A stretch of 12,182 bases of DNA from an uncultured Cryomorphaceae bacterium. GTDB taxonomy: Bacteria > Bacteroidota > Bacteroidia > Flavobacteriales > Schleiferiaceae. The notes under the pieces were generated by a model that saw only the letters and a program-made list of their open reading frames with translations, searched no databases and was not told where the DNA came from. Within the stretch, counting starts at the first letter, position 1. Every line of letters begins with the position of its first letter. This document shows, one piece after another, positions 5,927 to 12,182 of this stretch. The translations under genes and the position numbers were made by a program. Where the stretch lies: contig CALCFH010000278.1 in NCBI GenBank assembly GCA_937900215.1, positions 1 through 12,182 of the forward strand, given 5' to 3'.

Positions 5927-6883
5927 ATGGGGTTTTTTAGTCGCTTTAGAAGCAAAGAAGACAATGCTAATCTCGATAAAGGTCTTTCCAAAACGAAGGA
6001 AAGCTTTTTTGGAAAATTGGCACGCGTTGTTGCTGGTAAAAGTACTGTTGATGTAGATGTTCTAGACAATCTTGAAGAAGTACTCATTAGTTCGGATGTA
6101 GGTACTAAAGCCACCATTCGCATAATTGAACAAATAGAATCAAGAGTTTCTAAAGATAAATATTTAGGCACTTCGGAATTGCAATCTATTTTAAGAGAAG
6201 AGATTGTAAATTGTATGGGTGAGTCGAAGTCGGAGTCATATGGCTTTGATCTTCAAAATAAAAAGACTCCTTTTGTTATTCTTGTTGTGGGGGTTAATGG
6301 AGTAGGAAAGACGACGAGTATTGGCAAATTGGCCTCTCGTTTCAAGGCAGAAGGAAAAAAAGTAATTTTAGGCGCTGCGGATACATTCCGTGCGGCAGCC
6401 ATTGATCAATTGAGAATTTGGAGCGAAAGAGCTCAGGTAGATATCGTTGCCAAAGAAATGGGATCAGATCCTTCTTCTGTGGCCTATGATACACTTAAAA
6501 TGGCCTTAGAAAAAGAAGCCGATGTGGTATTAATTGATACGGCTGGAAGGTTGCACAACAAGGTGAACCTGATGAATGAATTGTCTAAAATTCGTAGAGT
6601 TTTGCAAAAGTTGATGCCCGATGCCCCTCACGAAGTCTTACTCGTATTGGATGCATCTACCGGGCAGAACGCAGTTGAACAGGCAAGACAATTCACCCAA
6701 GCAACAGATGTTACTGGATTGGTACTTACGAAGTTAGACGGAACTGCAAAGGGTGGTGTGGTGATTGGTATTTCATCAGAATTCGGAATTCCTGTACGTT
6801 TTATCGGCGTTGGTGAAGGTATTCATGATCTTCAGATTTTTGATAAAGATGACTTTATCAATTCCTTTTTTCAAACCTCTTAG
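5927..6883 (+). CDS. ftsY: Signal recognition particle receptor FtsY
   Basis: FtsY is the SRP receptor GTPase that docks ribosome-SRP complexes at the inner membrane for cotranslational insertion. The N domain covers about 25-100, after a short aromatic/basic N-terminus (GFFSRFRSK) of the kind that targets the membrane. The G domain has GVNGVGKTT (122-130, P loop), DTFRAAA (152-158, insertion box), DTAGR (204-208), TKLD (268-271) and the closing GVGEGIHDLQ (294-303). At 318 residues it lacks the long acidic A domain of the E. coli protein, as in many other bacteria. The ATG sits directly behind a terminator-like hairpin with no strong promoter between them; a weak TAATTTTT (5915-5922) would give an almost leaderless mRNA. 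Confidence 0.97.
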   Translation: MGFFSRFRSKEDNANLDKGLSKTKESFFGKLARVVAGKSTVDVDVLDNLEEVLISSDVGTKATIRIIEQIESRVSKDKYLGTSELQSILREEIVNCMGESKSESYGFDLQNKKTPFVILVVGVNGVGKTTSIGKLASRFKAEGKKVILGAADTFRAAAIDQLRIWSERAQVDIVAKEMGSDPSSVAYDTLKMALEKEADVVLIDTAGRLHNKVNLMNELSKIRRVLQKLMPDAPHEVLLVLDASTGQNAVEQARQFTQATDVTGLVLTKLDGTAKGGVVIGISSEFGIPVRFIGVGEGIHDLQIFDKDDFINSFFQTS

Positions 6884-7094
6884 CACCTCTTTTAGCTGCT
6901 CATTCTGGAAATGGAAGCCTAGAAATTCTATTTCAGTGTTCAAAAAAATCTACGAATACATTTCGATTTTTTATTCAGATATGTTTTTGAATTCTTGTGG
7001 AATAATTCCGAAATCCGTCTCTTTGATTTTTTTACTAATGAGAATTAGAAAAAGCCAGTTTGTTGTTCATTGAGATTTAATAGAGCGCATGGAA
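6884..7094. other. AT-rich intergenic stretch without a supported gene
   Basis: Between the ftsY stop and the accA terminator I see no convincing gene on either strand. The plus-strand open frame across 6765-7073 begins inside ftsY in another frame and has no family features. The only regular structure is a short perfect palindrome GGAATAATTCC at 6999-7009. Many homopolymer A and T runs suggest unconstrained spacer, or the decayed remains of a gene that I cannot identify. Confidence 0.5.
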
Positions 7095-7112
7095 TTTACC
7101 GATAAGGGTAAA
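7095..7112. repeat. Small inverted repeat beside the accA terminator
   Basis: TTTACC (7095-7100) and GGTAAA (7107-7112) are perfect complements around a 6-base loop GATAAG. For the accA transcript this hairpin comes just after the terminator T run, so it probably lies downstream of the mRNA end. For ftsY read-through it could act as a 3' stabilising hairpin. It may be chance. Confidence 0.3.
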
Positions 7113-7136
7113 AAAAAGCAGCCTAATTTGGCTGCC
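7109..7136 (-). terminator. Rho-independent terminator of the tgt-lptG-eamA-accA operon
   Basis: On the minus strand GCAGCC (7135-7130) pairs with GGCTGC (7123-7118) around a 6-base loop and is followed by eight T residues (7117-7110). The stem begins 22 bases after the accA stop. Read from the ftsY side, the same stem is followed by CTTTCTT, so it may also end ftsY transcripts weakly. Confidence 0.85.
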
Positions 7137-7157
7137 TTTCTTACATGAAGTACGCAT

Positions 7158-8111
7158 CTATTCATCGAACACTCCCATTTTAGAAAACTTTTTAATTCGA
7201 GAATCAATTAGCTTATCCTTAGGACTTTCCATGAGTTTATTAGCCGTCTTTAGTATAGTTTGTTTTACTGTTTCAAAGATCTCTTCTGGATTTACATGAG
7301 CTCCGCCTAGCGGCTCTTTTATTATGCCATCTACCAATTTATTCTTAAGCATATCTTCAGGCGTAAGCTTTAAAGCTTCGGCCGCTTGCTCTTTATGATC
7401 CCAATTTCTCCATAGGATAGAGGAGCAACTCTCGGGAGAGATTACGGAATACCAAGTATTTTCTAGCATGAATACTTTATCTCCAACGCCAATTCCCAAG
7501 GCACCACCAGAGGCTCCTTCTCCGATAATTATACAGATAATGGGCACTTTTAAAGCACACATTTCATAAATGTTTCGAGCAATTGCTTCTCCCTGACCTC
7601 TTTCCTCCGCCTCAAGGCCTGGAAATGCTCCGGGTGTATCAATGAAAGTGATTACGGGTCGATTGAATTTTTCGGCCATTTTCATTAATCGGAGTGCTTT
7701 GCGATACCCTTCTGGATTTGCCATTCCAAAATTGCGGTATTGTCGCATTTTAGTATTAATCCCTTTTTGCTGACCAATGAGCATATACGATTCTCCATCT
7801 ATAAGTCCCCATCCGCCTACCATAGCCTTGTCGTCTTTCACTCCTCTGTCTCCGTGGAGTTCCAGAAAATTTCCATTGGTAATTGCCTGAATATAAGCTA
7901 GTGTATAAGGACGGGAAGGATGTCTAGACAACTGTACCTTTTGCCACGGACTTAGGTTTTTTTGTATGTCCTTGCGCGTTGAGATTATACTCTTCTCAAT
8001 TTCCCGCATCGTTCTAGACAAGTCTTGTCCGGTTTCTACTTGGAGTTGTTTAGTCTTTTTTAACTGCTCTTCTAACTCCCTTATTGGGGATTCAAATTCA
8101 ATATATTCCAT
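7158..8111 (-). CDS. accA: Acetyl-CoA carboxylase carboxyltransferase subunit alpha
   Basis: AccA forms, with AccD, the carboxyltransferase that moves CO2 from biotin to acetyl-CoA to make malonyl-CoA, the first committed step of fatty-acid synthesis. At 317 residues it has the usual length. A coiled N-terminal region (about 5-50) precedes the crotonase-like core with ELHGDRG (84-90), DTPGAFPGLEAEERGQ (158-173), the oxyanion-hole region GEGASGGALG (197-206) and SVISPESC (222-229). It follows the EamA-type transporter gene with a gap of six bases and ends before a strong terminator, so it is the last gene of the operon. Other acc genes are not in the window. Confidence 0.97.
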   Translation of the reverse strand: MEYIEFESPIRELEEQLKKTKQLQVETGQDLSRTMREIEKSIISTRKDIQKNLSPWQKVQLSRHPSRPYTLAYIQAITNGNFLELHGDRGVKDDKAMVGGWGLIDGESYMLIGQQKGINTKMRQYRNFGMANPEGYRKALRLMKMAEKFNRPVITFIDTPGAFPGLEAEERGQGEAIARNIYEMCALKVPIICIIIGEGASGGALGIGVGDKVFMLENTWYSVISPESCSSILWRNWDHKEQAAEALKLTPEDMLKNKLVDGIIKEPLGGAHVNPEEIFETVKQTILKTANKLMESPKDKLIDSRIKKFSKMGVFDE

Positions 8112-8117
8112 ATTGGC

Positions 8118-9029
8118 TTATTTTAGTTCTGCCTTTATTTCAATTTTCTTAGCCTTTCTCTTGCGCCAACGTTTTAAGAGTCCGTTGGCAATAACGGAAG
8201 CCAAAATTAGAGAAGCTCCGAAATAGAAAGCTCCACTCATTTGTTCTTCTTTTCCTAGAATTAACCAAGCAAGCAAGATACCATATATCGGCTCTAAATT
8301 AATAGTCAAAACTACGGTGAAAGGATTCAATTCGCGCATTACTTCTACAGATTCTATGAAAGCATAGGCTGTACAAGCAGTTGCAAGAATGAACAACCAC
8401 AAAAAGTCATAGCCTTTTAGTTCTGGTAGTCCAGTATTAAAGTATCCACCCAAAAGAAGATATAGACCGAGTAAAAGCCAACCTCCACCTAATTCATATA
8501 CGGTTATAATATCACTCCTATGCTGGCGAACGAGAAGTCCATTAATTACCGTAAAGAGGGCACCCAAAAAGGCAGAACAAAGGGCCATAATAATGCCCAT
8601 CGTATAATCAGACTCAAATTGAAATACGATTAGTATACCTGTTATAGCTAACAGACCAAGTGCCATTTCTGTCCATTCAAATCTTTTTTTATAAAACAGT
8701 GGCTCAAGAATAGAGGTGAAAAAGGCTGCAGTGGAAAGGCATGCTAGCGTTACAGAAACGGTAGAAATTTTGATGGCATGGAAAAAAGTCACCCAATGAA
8801 CCATAATTATGGCGCCTGCTCCGAGAAAAGGCCAAAGGCTTTTAAGAGGTGTTTTCAAAGAAACTTTCTTCCATCTAAAAAAAAGCCAAAGGCTTAAAAC
8901 GGCTAATCCCATGCGGTACCAAACCAATTCAAGCGCATCTAAATGAATGAGTGCCCCTAAAACTGCTGTAAAGCCCCATAAAAGGACAATAAAATGGAGT
9001 CTGGCTTGGCTACTTTGGAGCAATGGCAT
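8118..9029 (-). CDS. EamA/DMT-family membrane transporter
   Basis: A 303-residue inner-membrane protein made of two EamA halves with about ten hydrophobic helices (from residue 12 to about 285) and a strongly basic C-terminal tail (KRWRKRKAKKIEIK). The second half carries NLEPIYGILLAWLILGKE (244-261), typical of the drug/metabolite transporter superfamily, where related proteins export amino acids or other small metabolites. The substrate cannot be predicted. A TTG start at 9053 is possible, but the ATG at 9029 gives the normal N-terminus just before the first helix. It overlaps the end of lptG by 20 bases, and accA follows after six bases, so it is embedded in the operon. Confidence 0.88.
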   Translation of the reverse strand: MPLLQSSQARLHFIVLLWGFTAVLGALIHLDALELVWYRMGLAVLSLWLFFRWKKVSLKTPLKSLWPFLGAGAIIMVHWVTFFHAIKISTVSVTLACLSTAAFFTSILEPLFYKKRFEWTEMALGLLAITGILIVFQFESDYTMGIIMALCSAFLGALFTVINGLLVRQHRSDIITVYELGGGWLLLGLYLLLGGYFNTGLPELKGYDFLWLFILATACTAYAFIESVEVMRELNPFTVVLTINLEPIYGILLAWLILGKEEQMSGAFYFGASLILASVIANGLLKRWRKRKAKKIEIKAELK

Positions 9030-10089
9030 AGAGGTAGGCGCCGATTCCGGCAAATAAAATATTTGGAATCCAGACAGCTAACAAGGGTGGGAAGTTGCCT
9101 AAGGTGGCAAAGGTGGTGCTAATTTGCATAAAGAAAATATAGAGCACGCAAATAGCCAAGCCAATAGCAATGTTTAAACCCAGTCCGCCTCTTGATTTTT
9201 TGGATGAAAGAGAGAGAGCAATCAATACTAGGATGTAAGTGGCGACAGGATAACTGGTTCGTTTGTATTTTTCAATTACGAAGTAGTTTATATTCTCGCT
9301 GCCTCTGATTTTTTCGGCTTCAATAAAAGCGTTAAGTTGAGGAGTGGGCATCATTTCAGCATTGTATACAATGATGGATAAGTCGCTCGGTTTCATGGGA
9401 AGAACTGTATCTATTCTCCTGTCAATACTCAAGGTTTCTTTTCCTTCTTTGGAAATTTTTCGGGTTACCACATTGTCGAGACGCCACTTTCCTGTCAGCG
9501 AATCGTACCGCATAAAATCACTTTCCATTCTAGCTATTAGTCGATTTCCATCGAAGTGTTCATAAGTAAATTGATATCCACTCATGCGATTTGCGTTGTA
9601 GTTGGCAATAAAAGCAATGTGCCCGGGCAACAACTGTTTGTGTACGTTCTGAAATCGTTCTTGTTTCTTATCCTTAATGTATTTCCACTCAAATGCCAAT
9701 CGATTTTCGTTGGTAGTTGGAATTACGTAATGACTTAAAATAAAGGAGATACCGGCAACGAGGGTAGCGCCAATGAAATAAGGAAAAAGCATCCGCCTAA
9801 AAGAAACACCCCCCGTGAGAATAGCAACTAGTTCTGTTCTAGCGGTCATTCTTGATGTAAAGAAGATCGTAGAGATAAAGACAATCATACTGCTAAATAG
9901 ATTGCCGTAGTACACTAAGAAATTCAAGTAGTGGTCTACTATGATTTCTTTCATTGGTGCGCCTTTATTGACGAAGTCTTCAATTTTTTCAGAAATATCA
10001 AAGACTACGGCAATCATAAGAATGAGGCCAATGGAAACAAAGAAGGTACTCAGGAACTTCTTTAGGATATAGAGATCGAGAATTTTCAT
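9010..10089 (-). CDS. lptG: LptF/LptG-family LPS export permease
   Basis: A 359-residue YjgP/YjgQ-family permease. With LptB and its partner permease such proteins extract lipopolysaccharide from the inner membrane and push it along the Lpt bridge. Three N-terminal helices (about 10-30, 52-78 and 100-120) precede a periplasmic beta-jellyroll-like region (about 125-270), and three more helices follow (about 275-295, 303-322 and 334-355). The cytoplasmic coupling segment RTELVAILTGGVSFRRML (84-101) between helices 2 and 3 is the family landmark. The ATG at 10089 gives the usual N-terminus MKILDLYILKKFL; an upstream extension would lie inside tgt. It starts two bases after the tgt stop. LptF and LptG are hard to tell apart, so the symbol is tentative. 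Confidence 0.85.
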   Translation of the reverse strand: MKILDLYILKKFLSTFFVSIGLILMIAVVFDISEKIEDFVNKGAPMKEIIVDHYLNFLVYYGNLFSSMIVFISTIFFTSRMTARTELVAILTGGVSFRRMLFPYFIGATLVAGISFILSHYVIPTTNENRLAFEWKYIKDKKQERFQNVHKQLLPGHIAFIANYNANRMSGYQFTYEHFDGNRLIARMESDFMRYDSLTGKWRLDNVVTRKISKEGKETLSIDRRIDTVLPMKPSDLSIIVYNAEMMPTPQLNAFIEAEKIRGSENINYFVIEKYKRTSYPVATYILVLIALSLSSKKSRGGLGLNIAIGLAICVLYIFFMQISTTFATLGNFPPLLAVWIPNILFAGIGAYLYAIAPK

Positions 10090-10091
10090 TC

Positions 10092-11222
10092 TCAGAGTCT
10101 GCGACTCAATTTTTCTACCATGCGGTTTTTCCAAGAAGCATATTCTCCTTGAAGTATTTGTTTTCTGGCTTCTTTCACCAACCAAAGGTAAAAACCTAGA
10201 TTGTGAATTGATGCAATCTGCTTGGCTAAATATTCGTCAGATATAAAAAGGTGTCTCAAGTAGGCTTTGCTATAGTCTGAGTCTACGTAGGTTATAAGAG
10301 CAGGATCTAAGGGTGAAAAATCATCTTCCCACTTTTTGTTTTTAATGTTTAAAATGCCTTCTGTGGTAAAAAGCATTCCGTTTCTTGCATTTCGAGTTGG
10401 CATGACACAGTCGAACATATCTACACCTAAGGCAATAGATTCTAGAATATTAGCTGGTGTGCCCACACCCATTAAGTATCTCGGTTTATCGGTTGGAAGA
10501 ATAGAACAGACCATAGAGCACATAGAGTACATATCTTCAGCTGGTTCGCCAACCGAAAGGCCGCCAATGGCATTGCCCTCGGCATTTTTAGAGGCAATGT
10601 ACTCTGCCGATTCTTTTCGAAGATCAGGAAAAACACTGCCCTGAACGATTGGAAATAGTGCTTGAGAATGACCATAAAGTGGATCAGAGTTTTTAAATGC
10701 CTCCATACATCGGTCTAACCATCTGTGCGTTAGATGCATTGAGTTTTTTGCATATTCAGGGGTACAAGGGTAGGGAGGACATTCATCAAAGGCCATTATA
10801 ATATCAGCACCAATTTTTCTTTGAATCTGCATAACAGATTCGGCGCTGAAATGATGGTAGCTTCCGTCTATATGCGACTGGAAATCAGCTCCTTTTTCAG
10901 AAAGCTTTCGTTGTCCAGCCAGAGAAAAAATCTGATATCCACCCGAGTCGGTAAGAATAGGACGATCCCAAGACATGAACCTATGCAAGCCGCCTGCTTT
11001 TTCTAAAATGTCAGTGCCCGGCCTCAAATACAAATGATAGGTATTACCGAGAATGATTTGCGCATTTATATCTTCTTTCAGCTCTCTTTGATGCACTGTT
11101 TTAACGCTGGCCACCGTTCCGACAGGCATGAAAATAGGCGTTTGAATAAGGCCGTGATCAGTTTGTATGGTTCCGGCACGTGCAGAACTTGAAGGGTCTT
11201 TGGCTTCTAAAGAAAAATTCAT
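10092..11222 (-). CDS. tgt: tRNA-guanine transglycosylase (queuine insertion)
   Basis: Bacterial Tgt exchanges guanine 34 of GUN-anticodon tRNAs for preQ1 on the way to queuosine. From the ATG at 11222 it has 376 residues. TDSGGYQ (91-97, with the general acid/base Asp92), the FPIVQG and AIGGLSVGEP loops (190-195 and 218-227), and DMFDCVMPTRNARNG (268-282, nucleophile Asp271) are intact, so catalysis should be normal. The usual zinc motif CxCxxC at about 309-314 is replaced by LITYVD, while the fourth ligand His340 in SIHN is kept at the normal spacing. Zinc is therefore unlikely to be bound in the usual way. It is the first gene of the tgt-lptG-eamA-accA operon and diverges from a GT2 gene. 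Confidence 0.96.
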   Translation of the reverse strand: MNFSLEAKDPSSSARAGTIQTDHGLIQTPIFMPVGTVASVKTVHQRELKEDINAQIILGNTYHLYLRPGTDILEKAGGLHRFMSWDRPILTDSGGYQIFSLAGQRKLSEKGADFQSHIDGSYHHFSAESVMQIQRKIGADIIMAFDECPPYPCTPEYAKNSMHLTHRWLDRCMEAFKNSDPLYGHSQALFPIVQGSVFPDLRKESAEYIASKNAEGNAIGGLSVGEPAEDMYSMCSMVCSILPTDKPRYLMGVGTPANILESIALGVDMFDCVMPTRNARNGMLFTTEGILNIKNKKWEDDFSPLDPALITYVDSDYSKAYLRHLFISDEYLAKQIASIHNLGFYLWLVKEARKQILQGEYASWKNRMVEKLSRRL

Positions 11223-11237
11223 TAAAACTATTTGACG

Positions 11238-11245
11238 CGAAGATA
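11238..11245 (-). promoter_or_regulatory. Weak -7-like box before tgt
   Basis: TATCTTCG on the minus strand matches TAnnTTTG at all but one fixed position and lies 15 bases before the tgt ATG, the same distance as in the dapD promoter. No good -33 element is seen, so the call is weak. Confidence 0.3.
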
Positions 11246-11262
11246 AGCAGGGCATCCTTTTA

Positions 11263-11273
11263 GCTAATTTAGC
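11263..11273. promoter_or_regulatory. Palindrome between tgt and the GT2 gene
   Basis: GCTAATTTAGC is a perfect inverted repeat (5-base arms, 1-base centre), 6 bases before the GT2 ATG. It contains TAATTTAG (11265-11272), one mismatch from a -7 box on the plus strand. It could be the GT2 promoter or a regulator site in the 57-base divergent gap, but the element is short. Confidence 0.25.
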
Positions 11274-11279
11274 CGCTTG

Positions 11280-12182
11280 ATGATTGAAACAATTTTTCAG
11301 GTTTTAGCCATACTATGCATTTCTGCTTTGGCTTTCCAATATCTCTACATGCTTTATTTTTTCACAGGCTTTCCGAAAAAGATGCCTGTTGATGCAGCTT
11401 TAGACCTCCCTAAAGTTAGTTTGGTAATCTGTGCACGGAATGAATTAGAGAATTTACGGAAACATCTACATCCTTGGCTTTCTCAAAAACACCCTCATTT
11501 TCAGGTTGTTGTAGTGAATGATAGATCTTGGGATGCCTCTGAAGACTACTTGGATTCTATGGCCCAAATTCACTCCAACTTAAAGGTTGTGAACCTAAGG
11601 GATGCAGATAATTTTTGGATTGGAAAAAAGTTTGCTCTTACAATAGGAATTAAAGCAGCAGAACATTCACATCTGATTTTAACCGATGCAGACTGCATGC
11701 CTGCTTCAGACCAGTGGTTAAGTCAGATTGCGGTTGGATTTAACTCGGCAGATATTGTTTTAGGTTACGGGGGATACGAGCGAAAAGGTGGAGTGGGAAG
11801 CTTAGTGGTATTTGAAACTGTCCATTCGGCTTTGCATTGGATGTCTTGGGCAGCGAGGAAGAAAACCTATATGGGCGTTGGAAGAAATCTGGCCTATAAA
11901 AAGGAGATGTTTCTAAACGATAAGGGCTTTAGTACTCACATGCATATTCCCTCGGGAGATGATGATTTGTTTATAGGTTCTGTTGCAAAAAAGAACAATG
12001 TTGCTTTACGAATTCTTCCGGAGGCCTTTACTTGGTCTTCTCCTCCTGTATCTTTTTCAAAGTGGATTCAACAGAGATCCAGGCATTTAACTACTGCAAA
12101 ACTCTATAAACCTTTGCCGAAATTTTTATTGGGAACTTGGAGTTTTACTGCCCTTCTACTATATCTACTCATTCCAATAGTC
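11280..12182 (+). CDS. GT2-family membrane glycosyltransferase (cut by right edge)
   Basis: 301 codons of an inverting family 2 glycosyltransferase, open at the window end. An N-terminal helix (about 5-29) is followed by the GT-A domain with SLVICARNE (47-55), VVNDRSWD (78-85), the metal-binding TDADCMP (135-141), GRNLAYKK (201-208), the acidic GDDDLF (226-231) and QQRSRH (264-269), which corresponds to the Q-x2-R-W-like acceptor motif of processive or membrane-bound members. A second hydrophobic segment begins near 284. The layout resembles membrane-anchored GT2 enzymes that make glycolipids or exported polysaccharides; the sugar is unknown. The ATG at 11280 is the only reasonable start, 57 bases from the divergent tgt. 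Confidence 0.88.
   Translation, partial: MIETIFQVLAILCISALAFQYLYMLYFFTGFPKKMPVDAALDLPKVSLVICARNELENLRKHLHPWLSQKHPHFQVVVVNDRSWDASEDYLDSMAQIHSNLKVVNLRDADNFWIGKKFALTIGIKAAEHSHLILTDADCMPASDQWLSQIAVGFNSADIVLGYGGYERKGGVGSLVVFETVHSALHWMSWAARKKTYMGVGRNLAYKKEMFLNDKGFSTHMHIPSGDDDLFIGSVAKKNNVALRILPEAFTWSSPPVSFSKWIQQRSRHLTTAKLYKPLPKFLLGTWSFTALLLYLLIPIV

Noticed and set aside
6765..7073. Plus-strand open frame running past the ftsY stop
   Set aside because: It starts inside ftsY in another frame and continues into AT-rich spacer with no recognisable domain or start signals.
10336..10644. Plus-strand open frame of 102 codons
   Set aside because: It is antisense to the conserved tgt gene, in a region coding for the catalytic core.
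1..12182. tRNA or rRNA genes, CRISPR arrays, insertion sequences, toxin-antitoxin or defence genes
   Set aside because: None seen on either strand by eye; all long frames are explained by core genes and the gaps are too short or unstructured. A covariance-model search for small RNAs could not be run.

Overview
The window looks like ordinary core chromosome from a member of the Bacteroidota, probably a Flavobacteriales- or Cryomorphaceae-like marine or freshwater bacterium. The evidence is: moderately AT-rich DNA; several exact copies of the Bacteroidota -7 promoter box TAnnTTTG; few Shine-Dalgarno sites; a DUF4295-type small protein directly behind rpmB-rpmG; a short FtsY; zinc-free forms of bL28 and bL33; and a tgt-lptG-eamA-accA cluster. 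Genus cannot be read from the sequence.

Layout. Positions 1-3483 are all minus strand, read from right to left: dapD (lysine/diaminopimelate synthesis), a GT4 glycosyltransferase overlapping it by 4 bases (GTGA), a secreted beta-barrel protein with its own promoter, a 115-residue two-helix membrane protein, and the N-terminal part of a CCA-adding tRNA nucleotidyltransferase (ATGA overlap) that runs off the left edge. At 3489-3506 a perfect inverted repeat made of two -7 boxes separates dapD from the plus-strand pair ruvX-cinA. Next come rpmB-rpmG-DUF4295 behind a good promoter, a terminator-like hairpin, and ftsY starting only 11 bases after it. A gene-poor AT-rich stretch (6884-7157) with an accA terminator follows. 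The minus-strand cluster tgt-lptG-eamA-accA is tightly packed, with a 2-base gap, a 20-base overlap and a 6-base gap. A divergent GT2 glycosyltransferase leaves the right edge.

How the genes work together: most are housekeeping functions for translation (bL28, bL33, DUF4295/probable bL38, tRNA CCA addition, queuosine insertion), protein targeting (FtsY), envelope building (DapD for peptidoglycan precursor, LptG for LPS export, AccA for fatty acids, two glycosyltransferases) and DNA or nucleotide maintenance (RuvX, CinA).

I see no mobile element, CRISPR array, toxin-antitoxin or defence system, and no convincing new system. The points most worth a second look are the palindromic divergent promoter between dapD and ruvX, a Tgt that has lost all three zinc-binding cysteines but kept the histidine, the terminator-like hairpin directly before ftsY, and an inverted-repeat element above the beta-barrel gene promoter.
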